Shown here: piece by piece, positions 1 through 5,145 of the stretch
Layout: the number at the start of each line of letters is the position of its first letter
Numbering within the stretch: position 1 is the first letter of the stretch
Source of the DNA: an uncultured Xanthobacteraceae bacterium
GTDB taxonomy: Bacteria; Pseudomonadota; Alphaproteobacteria; Rhizobiales; Xanthobacteraceae
Assembly: GCA_955652195.1 (NCBI GenBank)
Contig: CATPBC010000155.1
Span: 1-6,627, forward strand
Direction of reading: 5' to 3'
DNA length: 6,627 bases
Position numbers and translations under genes: made by a program
The notes under the pieces: model-generated
Databases searched by the model: none
What the model was told of the DNA's origin: nothing
The model's input: the letters and a program-made list of their open reading frames with translations, nothing else

Positions 1-2
1 AT

Positions 3-308
<306 letters not shown>

Positions 309-320
309 AACCTTGCGAAT

Positions 321-354
321 TTGGCGGCCGCGATGGCACCGCCGCGGTCGCCAA
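321..354 (+). terminator. Strong stem-loop just after the dehydrogenase stop
   Basis: Bases 321-332 (TTGGCGGCCGCG) pair with 343-354 (CGCGGTCGCCAA): 11 Watson-Crick pairs plus one G.U (327/348), with a 10-nt loop. It begins 12 nt past the stop codon, as expected for a 3' end or RNA-stabilising hairpin. No U-run follows, so a classical intrinsic terminator is uncertain. Confidence 0.5.
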
Positions 355-369
355 GGCGGTCTTGGCGGC
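347..369 (+). other. Alternative hairpin sharing an arm with the previous one
   Basis: CGCCAAG at 349-355 pairs perfectly with CTTGGCG at 361-367 around a 5-nt loop. A G.U pair (348/368) and a G-C pair (347/369) extend the stem to 9 bp. The left arm is the same sequence that forms the right arm of the 321-354 hairpin, so the RNA can form only one of the two. TTGGCGGC occurs at both 321-328 and 362-369, which creates the choice. No regulatory role is shown. Confidence 0.4.
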
Positions 370-439
370 GCTGTAGAAAATGCGTCCTGCCCCGCCCCGC
401 GGGGGTGGAAGGATTGTTAACGCCTAGAGGTGATTGCCC

Positions 440-565
440 ATGAATCTGCCCACCGGTTCCGTGGGCAGAATTGTGGTTGACCGCAGCCCAACAGCTTGGT
501 TCGCTAGCCGCATTGCGCCAGCAGAAAAAAGGCGCGAGCGAGGAAATCTCCGGGGACCGGACTGA
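440..565 (+). CDS. Possible 41-codon leader ORF
   Basis: An ATG at 440 opens 41 codons ending at TGA 563-565; the product begins MNLPTGSVGRIVVDRSPTAW and is Arg-rich near its end. Its support is a purine-rich AGAGG at 426-430, 9 nt before the ATG, which is better than anything before the methyltransferase-like gene downstream. The start lies 5 nt before a 9-bp hairpin (445-469), which could affect its translation. The stop is 31 nt before the ATG at 597, so it could be a leader peptide or uORF of that gene. I recognise no homologue and see no Trp, His or Leu run typical of an attenuator peptide. It may be a chance ORF. Confidence 0.2.
   Translation: MNLPTGSVGRIVVDRSPTAWFASRIAPAEKRRERGNLRGPD
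445..469 (+). other. 9-bp perfect hairpin upstream of the methyltransferase-like gene
   Basis: TCTGCCCAC at 445-453 is the exact complement of GTGGGCAGA at 461-469, with a 7-nt loop CGGTTCC. It lies about 130 nt before the start codon at 597. No T-tract follows, so it could be an RNA leader structure or a DNA-binding palindrome rather than a terminator. Confidence 0.4.
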
Positions 566-596
566 CTGGCCGGGCACCACGCGACGACGTTGGGCG

Positions 597-1988
597 ATGA
601 ACGCGCAGCAGTTACTGCAGGAAATTGCCGATTACTGCCGGCGTACCGGACTGGCCGAATCTACTTTCGGCCGGCGCGCGGTCAACGACGGCAAGCTGAC
701 GGCGCGGCTGCGCAACGGCGGCCGCATCACCACCGATACGCTCGACCGTATCCAAGGCTTCATGGCGGCGCATCCGGCGCAGGGCGAGCGCCCCGCGATC
801 ATCGAGCGCACCCGCGAGACCCGCGTGGCTTCGTCTGCGCCGCCGGCCTCGGCACCGCCGAAATCCGGCGACCCGCAGCGCAATTTCCGCTTCTTCGACA
901 ATCGGCAAAAGTATCTGCTCTTCGTCAATACTTGCAGCGAAAAATGGGAGGTCGCCCACCGGGTCTCGGAAGAGCTCGCCCATCTGCATCCGCGGCCGCC
1001 GGCGGTGCGCGTCTTCGATGCCGGCGTCGGCGACGGCACGGTGCTGGTGCGGGTCATGCGCGCGATGCACGACCGCTTCCCACACATGCCGTTCTACACC
1101 GTCGGCAAGGAAATCAGTCTCGAAGATGTTCGGCTGACGCTGCAAAAAATGTCGGACCGCTTCTTCGAACATCCGGCGAGCGTCCTGGTGCTGACCAATC
1201 TCGCTTATGCCGACGCGCCGTGGCTGGCGGTCAAATCGGTCAACGCCGCATCGAGCCTGGTTTGGCACGAGCTGCCGCTCATCGGCAATTCGGCGCATCA
1301 GTTCGAGAAACAGATCATCAGTCTTGAATCGTTTCTCGCCGACAATTGGAAAGCCACCGTCAGCGCGCGCACCGGCAATCCGATCTACGAACGCCCGGTC
1401 GTGCTCGTCATCTATCGCGAGGATCACCGTTTTCTGCTCGACCCGATCATTCCCAAGCCCGGCGGCACGCAGGCCAACTACGACCTGGTGATCGCCTCGC
1501 AACCCTATCGTGCGCGCTCCCCGCTCGAATTCAAGGCCAAGCGGGTGATCGCGCCGCTCGCACGTGCGCTCGGCCACGGCGGGCGGTTGGTTGCCATCCA
1601 GTCGCACGGCCACGATCCTGGGATGGAAATCATTCAGAAGGTCTGGCCCGACGACAATCCGTTCATCCATAACCGCCATCAAATTCTCAAAGCGGTCAAA
1701 CATGAACTGGGTTCGGCCGGCCGCGATCTCAATTTCAATGCCTATGCCGACAATCGCGCGCTGTTCCGCTACGTCATGCACACGCTGCCGTCGGAAATTT
1801 CGGAATCCATCGGCACGTCCACCCTGTTCGCCGCCTGGAATGCCGCGATCTATGTGGCGCAGGTGGAGGATGACAGGCTGGCCGAGGTCGGCAACCGCTA
1901 TATCGACGCCACCCGTTCGGTGCTGCGCGAGCGCGGCGGCCTGTGGTTCTTCGACGAATCTTACGTGATCTCGCGGCGGCGACAGTAG
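597..1988 (+). CDS. HTH-like plus SAM-methyltransferase-like fusion protein, function unknown
   Basis: This gene encodes 463 residues with no transmembrane segment or signal peptide, so the product is probably cytosolic. Residues about 4-57 (LLQEIADYCRRTGLAEST followed by FGRRAVNDGKLTARLRNGG) resemble a short helix-turn-helix seen in small alphaproteobacterial regulators. A Pro/Ala/Ser-rich linker covers about 76-92. From about 136 there is a Rossmann-type domain: FDAGVGDGTVL at 140-150 matches SAM-binding motif I, and an acidic residue follows the next predicted strand (E172). YDLVIASQPY at 295-304 sits where amino-methyltransferases carry (D/N/S)PP(Y/F), and a GHGGRLVAIQSHG strand follows at 327-339. 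A segment of about 90 residues separates motifs I-III from the motif IV-like strand. The ATG at 597 has no clear ribosome binding site; an in-frame TTG at 471 would add 42 residues of low-complexity character, so I prefer 597. Substrate is unknown; the protein could act on nucleic acid, a protein or a small molecule. Confidence 0.85.
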   Translation: MNAQQLLQEIADYCRRTGLAESTFGRRAVNDGKLTARLRNGGRITTDTLDRIQGFMAAHPAQGERPAIIERTRETRVASSAPPASAPPKSGDPQRNFRFFDNRQKYLLFVNTCSEKWEVAHRVSEELAHLHPRPPAVRVFDAGVGDGTVLVRVMRAMHDRFPHMPFYTVGKEISLEDVRLTLQKMSDRFFEHPASVLVLTNLAYADAPWLAVKSVNAASSLVWHELPLIGNSAHQFEKQIISLESFLADNWKATVSARTGNPIYERPVVLVIYREDHRFLLDPIIPKPGGTQANYDLVIASQPYRARSPLEFKAKRVIAPLARALGHGGRLVAIQSHGHDPGMEIIQKVWPDDNPFIHNRHQILKAVKHELGSAGRDLNFNAYADNRALFRYVMHTLPSEISESIGTSTLFAAWNAAIYVAQVEDDRLAEVGNRYIDATRSVLRERGGLWFFDESYVISRRRQ

Positions 1989-2022
1989 CGAGTGCCATCA
2001 ATTCGCAATCCCCTCCCCGCTT

Positions 2023-2069
2023 GTCCCGCGCGCAGCGCAGCATGAAATGGTGCGCTGCAGGCCCGGGAC
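2023..2069. repeat. Long imperfect palindrome, REP-like or terminator
   Basis: The inner stem is GCAGCGCA (2032-2039) with TGCGCTGC (2051-2058), 8 perfect pairs around an 11-nt loop. The outer stem is GTCCCG (2023-2028) with CGGGAC (2064-2069), separated from the inner one by a small internal loop. It starts 35 nt after the methyltransferase-like gene stop. The shape, with CCGGGAC-type outer arms and a GC-rich inner stem, resembles dispersed intergenic palindromes of Bradyrhizobium-type genomes. With one copy visible I cannot tell a dispersed repeat from a 3'-end hairpin. Confidence 0.45.
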
Positions 2070-2086
2070 CGTTACGAATGCCGAGT

Positions 2087-2116
2087 CTGTTACGATCCCG
2101 GATCATGCTCTACAAT
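2087..2116 (+). promoter_or_regulatory. Candidate promoter of the YciI-family gene
   Basis: TACAAT at 2111-2116 is a 5/6 match to the sigma-70 -10 box. The best upstream partner is CTGTTA at 2087-2092, only 3/6 to TTGACA, with an 18-bp spacer. The predicted transcription start is about 2122-2123, on the ATG itself, which implies a leaderless message. The 5-1-5 palindrome GATCCCGGATC (2094-2104) lies in the spacer. Confidence 0.4.
2094..2104. promoter_or_regulatory. Palindrome GATCCCGGATC inside the promoter spacer
   Basis: This is a perfect 5-1-5 palindrome between the candidate -35 and -10 boxes, a position where a bound repressor would block RNA polymerase. The 7-bp word GTTACGA occurs at 2071-2077 and again at 2089-2095, just before and touching it, with an 18-bp period. 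An operator role is inferred from position only. Confidence 0.25.
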
Positions 2117-2121
2117 AGCGC

Positions 2122-2430
2122 ATGCTGTTCGTCGTCCACGCGCTTGACAAGAAAGACATTCTGCCGACCCGCGCCAAGCATTATCGCGATCACCGCATCC
2201 ATCTCGACCGCGCGGAAGAGCACGCGGTTGACGTGATCACGGCGGGCACGCTCGTCGCCGACGATGGCGAAACGCCGGTCGGCAGCATTTTTGTCATCGA
2301 CGCCGTGGATCGCGCCGCAGTCGATGCTTTCACGCGCAGCGATCCTTATCATCTCAATGGCGTGTGGGAGCGCGTCGCCATCCACCGCTACAATAAAAAG
2401 CGCGGCACGCCGATCCCAAGTAGGCGCTAA
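2122..2430 (+). CDS. YciI-family protein
   Basis: This encodes a 102-residue protein of the YciI/YCII-related family, small dimeric proteins with a ferredoxin-like fold. Their chemistry is mostly unproven, although the fold is shared with muconolactone isomerase-like and related enzymes. Family marks are the N-terminal strand MLFVVHALDK, a helix with RAKHYRDHRIHL (17-28, conserved His24), AGTLVADDGETPVGSIFVID (41-60), and the SDPYHLNGVWERVAIHRY ending (73-90) with its characteristic DPY and hydrophobic last strand. The length is normal for the family. The start is fixed by an in-frame TAG at 2116-2118, two codons upstream, and the conserved fold begins at Met1. There is no Shine-Dalgarno sequence, but a -10-like TACAAT lies 5 nt before the ATG, so the mRNA may be leaderless. 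It converges with the flavin monooxygenase gene, with a 32-nt gap. Confidence 0.9.
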   Translation: MLFVVHALDKKDILPTRAKHYRDHRIHLDRAEEHAVDVITAGTLVADDGETPVGSIFVIDAVDRAAVDAFTRSDPYHLNGVWERVAIHRYNKKRGTPIPSRR

Positions 2431-2462
2431 ACGTCCTCCCCCGTTATCACGCGGGAGGATGT
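2431..2462. terminator. Hairpin filling the gap between convergent genes
   Basis: ACGTCCTCCC (2431-2440) pairs with GGGAGGATGT (2453-2462) over 10 positions, nine Watson-Crick and one G.U on the + transcript, with a 12-nt loop. It starts on the base after the YciI-family stop and ends on the base before the stop of the opposite gene. It could end transcription from both sides. No U-run follows on either strand, so efficiency is uncertain. Confidence 0.65.
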
Positions 2463-3599
2463 TCAGCTCCCCGCTTTCTCCCGCAACCCCATACGTTCAA
2501 GCCGCCCAATCACCTCGTCGATGAAATACGGTAGCTCGTCGAGATAATTGACCAGCGAAATGGCGATGCCGGTGAGCCCAGCTTTGCTCAGATCGGCGAT
2601 CTGCGCCGCGACATGATCGGGATCGCCGATAATCGGCAGTCCGCCCATGCCTTGCGCATATTGGCTGCGCTGCGTCAGATATTCCTGCATCGGCACGGTC
2701 TGCGGAGAAATGTTTTTGAGCGCCAAGATACCGTCGACCGCCGACCAGTCGGCGCGCTCGACGATGCAGTGGTGGAAATAGTCTTCGGCTTCTTTCCTAG
2801 TGGGCCGGCAGGTGACGACGCCAACCGTGTAGCAGCCGATTTCGTACCCTTGCGCACGCGCGGCGTCCTTGACACGGCGCACGCGCGCCGCGGATTCCTC
2901 AAGCGAGGTGCGCGAGGCCTGCAGGAAAAACGCATCGCAATTCGTCACGGCGAAAGCCTGGCCGGTCGGCGAAGCGCCGGCATTCATGATCACCGGCCGC
3001 GTGCCGCCATAGGGCTTCGGCTTGCCGCGAATGCCCTTCATATTGAGATATCTGCCCTGAAAGTCGAAATCGTCGCGATCGGACCAGATCATCTTGATGA
3101 CATCGATCCATTCTTGGGCATATTCGTAACGCGCTTGATGCGCGCGCTGCTCGACGCCGAACATGTCGAACTCGCCTTCGTTCCAGCCGACGACGATGTT
3201 GAGCCCAAAGCGGCCTTCGCCGATATGATCGGCCGTGACCATCTCCTTCGCTGCGACCACGGGATTGAAGATCGGCGCGTGCACGGTGCCGAACACGGTG
3301 ATGCGCTTGGTGAGCGCGAGAAGTCCGGTGGCCCAGGTGATCGTCTCGAGCGTCGTGCCCTGGTAATCGGTCTCGCCGCCATAGCCTTTCCAGCGGCCGA
3401 TCGGCAGCAAAAAGTCGATGCCGGCTTGGTCGGCCATCAGCGCCAATCGCTTGTTGTCCGGCCAGCTGCCCGACCAGCGCTCGGGAACGAGCGTCACCGC
3501 CCGGCCGGAGGAGCAATTGACGCCGAACAAGCCGATCTGCAGCTTGTTGTTGCCGTGCATGGCGCGGCGCGCATTCAATGAAGGCGAAGGAGCGTGCAC
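2463..3599 (-). CDS. LLM-class (RutA-like) flavin-dependent monooxygenase
   Basis: This encodes a 378-residue luciferase-like monooxygenase, a TIM-barrel enzyme using reduced FMN and oxygen, usually supplied with FMNH2 by a separate reductase. The nearest family I recognise is the RutA/alkanesulfonate-type group. Visible marks are GRWKGYGGETDYQGTTLE (68-85, compare the KLRGFGGKTEF of RutA), ATGLLALTKRITVFGTVHAP (90-109), GRFGLNIVVGWNEGEFDMFG (129-148, the core flavin-binding strand of the family), and a phosphate-loop-like NAGASPTGQAFA (206-217). The length is usual for the group. The likely start is GTG at 3599, preceded by GAGAGG 7 nt upstream on the coding strand; an in-frame TTA/TAA stop at 3627-3629 limits extension. 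ATG at 3560 is a possible shorter start, closer to where the conserved fold begins, but it has no ribosome binding site. No reductase partner or rut operon gene is visible, so I do not call it rutA; the substrate is unknown. Confidence 0.92.
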   Translation of the reverse strand: MHAPSPSLNARRAMHGNNKLQIGLFGVNCSSGRAVTLVPERWSGSWPDNKRLALMADQAGIDFLLPIGRWKGYGGETDYQGTTLETITWATGLLALTKRITVFGTVHAPIFNPVVAAKEMVTADHIGEGRFGLNIVVGWNEGEFDMFGVEQRAHQARYEYAQEWIDVIKMIWSDRDDFDFQGRYLNMKGIRGKPKPYGGTRPVIMNAGASPTGQAFAVTNCDAFFLQASRTSLEESAARVRRVKDAARAQGYEIGCYTVGVVTCRPTRKEAEDYFHHCIVERADWSAVDGILALKNISPQTVPMQEYLTQRSQYAQGMGGLPIIGDPDHVAAQIADLSKAGLTGIAISLVNYLDELPYFIDEVIGRLERMGLREKAGS

Positions 3600-3606
3600 G
3601 CGTGGG

Positions 3607-3612
3607 CCTCTC
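3607..3612 (-). promoter_or_regulatory. Ribosome binding site favouring the GTG start
   Basis: On the coding strand GAGAGG lies 7 nt before GTG 3599. The alternative ATG at 3560 is preceded by GC-rich sequence with no such motif, so this site decides the start. Confidence 0.55.
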
Positions 3613-3625
3613 GCGGTTGGTGTCC

Positions 3626-3631
3626 GTTATA
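3626..3631 (-). promoter_or_regulatory. Candidate -10 box of the flavin monooxygenase gene
   Basis: Read on the minus strand, this is TATAAC, 5/6 to the -10 consensus. It would place the transcription start near 3620, about 20 nt before the GTG start and just upstream of its ribosome binding site. I find no good -35 partner. Confidence 0.3.
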
Positions 3632-3690
3632 GCCGAAAACTTTAAGTGAGGGATTCCTGCTCCGGCCGGCGGCCGCGGCACGTCGGGGGA

Positions 3691-3720
3691 ATTGACTCAA
3701 GGGCTGTTATACCGGTCAAT
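3691..3720 (+). promoter_or_regulatory. Candidate promoter and inverted repeat of the binding-protein gene
   Basis: TTGACT (3692-3697) is 5/6 to the -35 box. With a 17-bp spacer the -10 would be GTCAAT (3715-3720), 3/6 with AAT correct. The predicted start is near 3727, giving a leader of about 16 nt. The same bases form a perfect inverted repeat, ATTGAC-N18-GTCAAT, which could be a regulator site. A second option is the extended -10 TGT-TATACC at 3705-3713. Confidence 0.35.
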
Positions 3721-3731
3721 CAAGATCCTTC

Positions 3732-3737
3732 GGGAGG
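3732..3737 (+). promoter_or_regulatory. Strong ribosome binding site fixing the ATG at 3743
   Basis: GGGAGG followed by AAAAC gives a 5-nt spacer to ATG 3743. This excludes the in-frame TTG at 3692, which would put 17 residues before a normal signal peptide. Confidence 0.8.
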
Positions 3738-3742
3738 AAAAC

Positions 3743-5005
3743 ATGAATAAGCCCAGGTCCCTCTTTGCCGCAGCATTCGCTGCTGCTTTTTGCGCTGCAT
3801 TCGTGTTCACCGCGGCTTCCGCGCGTGCCGCCGAGACCGTCAAGATCGGCGTCATTTATCCGCTCACCGGCAATGCGGCGAGCGCGGGACAATCAGCCAA
3901 GGACGCGGTCGACCTCGGCGCCGAAATCGTCAACACTGCGCATCCCGAACTAAAAACGCTGCCGCTCGGCGCGACGGCCGGGCTGCCCAATCTCGGCGGC
4001 GCCAAGATCGAGCTCGATTCGGCCGATCATCAAGGCAACCCACAAGTCGGGCAGCAACAGACGCTGCGCCTGATCACGCAGGACCACGTTGTTGCGATGC
4101 TCGGCTCGTACCACTCTTCGGTGTCGCTGGTGGCGAGCGCGGTGGCCGAGCGGCAGGGCATTCCCTATCTCGTCGCCGACTCCGTGGCATCGAACATAAC
4201 CGGCCGCGGTTTTAAATGGACCTTCCGCTCTGGGCCGATCGCGCCCGATTTTGCCAAGGCCTATACCGAATTTCTCACCGACCTGAAGAAGTCGGGCAGG
4301 AAGATCAACAATATCGCCATCGTCAACGAGAATACCGATTACGGCACCTCGGTCGCCGCCAGCATTCAGGAGGCCGCCAAGGCCGCCAATATCACGGTGG
4401 CGGCGCAAATCCCATACAACGCCAACAGCTCCGACGTTTCCGCGCAAGTCATCCAGCTCAAGACGCTGCAGCCGGATGCTGTCATCTTCATCAGTTATAC
4501 CGCCGACACGATCCTCTATTTCAAGACAATGAAAAATCTAGACTACTTGCCGCCGATCATCATCGGCGACGATGCCGGCTTTTCCGATCCGACCTTCATT
4601 CCGAACGCCGGCGACCTGGCGCAGGGGGCGATCAACCGCAGCGCCTTCGATATCGGCAAGCCCGGCGGCAACAGCTACATCGTCAATCAGATGTTCAAGG
4701 CCAAATACGGCCGTGATCTCGACGACACCAGTGCGCGCTGGATGGAGGGCTTCTTCGTGCTTGCCGATGCGATCAACCGCGCCGGCTCGACCGAGCCCGA
4801 CAAGATTCAGGCGGCGCTAAAAGCGACCGACCTCAAGCCCGATCAACTCATGATCGGCTATCATGGCGTGAAGTTCGACGACACCGGACAGAACGTTTTG
4901 TCGGCGACTTATCTGATCCAGTTGCAGGGCAAGCAATATGTCTCGGTCTGGCCGGCGAACCTCGCGACCGGCAAGCTCGAATTGCCGATGAAAGGCTGGC
5001 GCTGA
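3743..5005 (+). CDS. LivK-type periplasmic substrate-binding protein of an ABC transporter
   Basis: This encodes 420 residues. A Sec signal peptide covers 1-29: basic NKPR, an Ala/Phe-rich hydrophobic core, then ASARA with cleavage likely before AETVKIG. The mature protein is a type I periplasmic binding protein of the branched-chain amino acid (Peripla_BP_6) family, which captures a ligand in the periplasm and delivers it to an ABC importer. Visible marks are KIGVIYPLTGNAASAGQSAK (34-53), LGSYHSSVSLVASAVAERQG (120-139, the GS...SS ligand-binding loop), IPYLVADS (140-147), NIAIVNENTDYGTSVAASIQ (190-209, first strand of the second lobe), QPDAVIFISYTAD (243-255) and ARWMEGFFVLADAINRAG (331-348). 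The length is normal. Many family members bind aromatic acids, amides or short peptides rather than amino acids, so the ligand is open. No permease or ATPase gene is adjacent on either side; the neighbours are a divergent flavin monooxygenase and a downstream ene-reductase. Confidence 0.94.
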   Translation: MNKPRSLFAAAFAAAFCAAFVFTAASARAAETVKIGVIYPLTGNAASAGQSAKDAVDLGAEIVNTAHPELKTLPLGATAGLPNLGGAKIELDSADHQGNPQVGQQQTLRLITQDHVVAMLGSYHSSVSLVASAVAERQGIPYLVADSVASNITGRGFKWTFRSGPIAPDFAKAYTEFLTDLKKSGRKINNIAIVNENTDYGTSVAASIQEAAKAANITVAAQIPYNANSSDVSAQVIQLKTLQPDAVIFISYTADTILYFKTMKNLDYLPPIIIGDDAGFSDPTFIPNAGDLAQGAINRSAFDIGKPGGNSYIVNQMFKAKYGRDLDDTSARWMEGFFVLADAINRAGSTEPDKIQAALKATDLKPDQLMIGYHGVKFDDTGQNVLSATYLIQLQGKQYVSVWPANLATGKLELPMKGWR

Positions 5006-5039
5006 CGATTACGCGTGTCCCCGCTACGTCCGGTAATCG
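5006..5039 (+). terminator. Stem-loop immediately after the binding-protein stop
   Basis: CGATTAC (5006-5012) pairs perfectly with GTAATCG (5033-5039) around a 20-nt loop, starting on the base after the stop codon. The long loop and the lack of a T-tract make it a weak terminator candidate. Confidence 0.35.
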
Positions 5040-5054
5040 GCTTCCTCGGTCTGG

Positions 5055-5067
5055 CTTGCACTGCAAG
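5055..5067. promoter_or_regulatory. Perfect 13-bp palindrome CTTGCACTGCAAG, possible operator
   Basis: CTTGCA-C-TGCAAG is a 6-1-6 perfect palindrome 78 nt before the ene-reductase start. A one-base loop cannot form a good RNA hairpin, so a DNA-binding site for a dimeric regulator is the likelier reading. Ene-reductases of this family are often controlled by adjacent TetR or MarR-type regulators, but none is seen here. Confidence 0.35.
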
Positions 5068-5117
5068 ACGTGTCGCAGGGCGCGGAAACTACCTGCCGCC
5101 GTCAGCGGAGTAAATGA

Positions 5118-5140
5118 AGCGATCTTCCGATAAAATCGCT
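5118..5140 (+). promoter_or_regulatory. Inverted repeat and -10-like box just before the ene-reductase
   Basis: AGCGAT (5118-5123) and ATCGCT (5135-5140) are perfect inverted copies around 11 nt. Inside and overlapping the right arm is TAAAAT (5131-5136), 5/6 to a -10 box, which predicts transcription starting near 5143, about 3 nt before the ATG. No convincing -35 box is seen. The repeat could act as an operator over the -10 region. Confidence 0.3.
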
Positions 5141-5145
5141 CGACA

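Noticed and set aside
395..404. Perfect palindrome CCCCGCGGGG
   Set aside because: A short G/C-only palindrome in GC-rich DNA has a high chance of random occurrence and no positional support.
612..1781. A long open frame (389 codons) on the minus strand opposite the methyltransferase-like gene
   Set aside because: It is a by-product of strong G/C third-position bias. The Arg/His/Asp-rich translation has no domain character, while the + frame shows clear motifs.
2613..3581. A 322-codon + strand open frame opposite the flavin monooxygenase
   Set aside because: It lies antisense to a gene with unmistakable family motifs and its composition is that of a shadow frame.
3663..3679. GGCCGGCGGCCGCGGC-type run in the divergent promoter region
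   Set aside because: It is simple GC-rich sequence without a single defined stem or motif beyond what composition predicts.
2899..3681. A 260-codon minus-strand frame overlapping the flavin monooxygenase in another frame
   Set aside because: The translation is Arg-rich and shadow-like, and shows no family motif, unlike the overlapping gene.
3692..3742. An upstream TTG start for the binding protein
   Set aside because: It would place 17 residues before a standard signal peptide, while ATG 3743 has a strong, well-spaced ribosome binding site.
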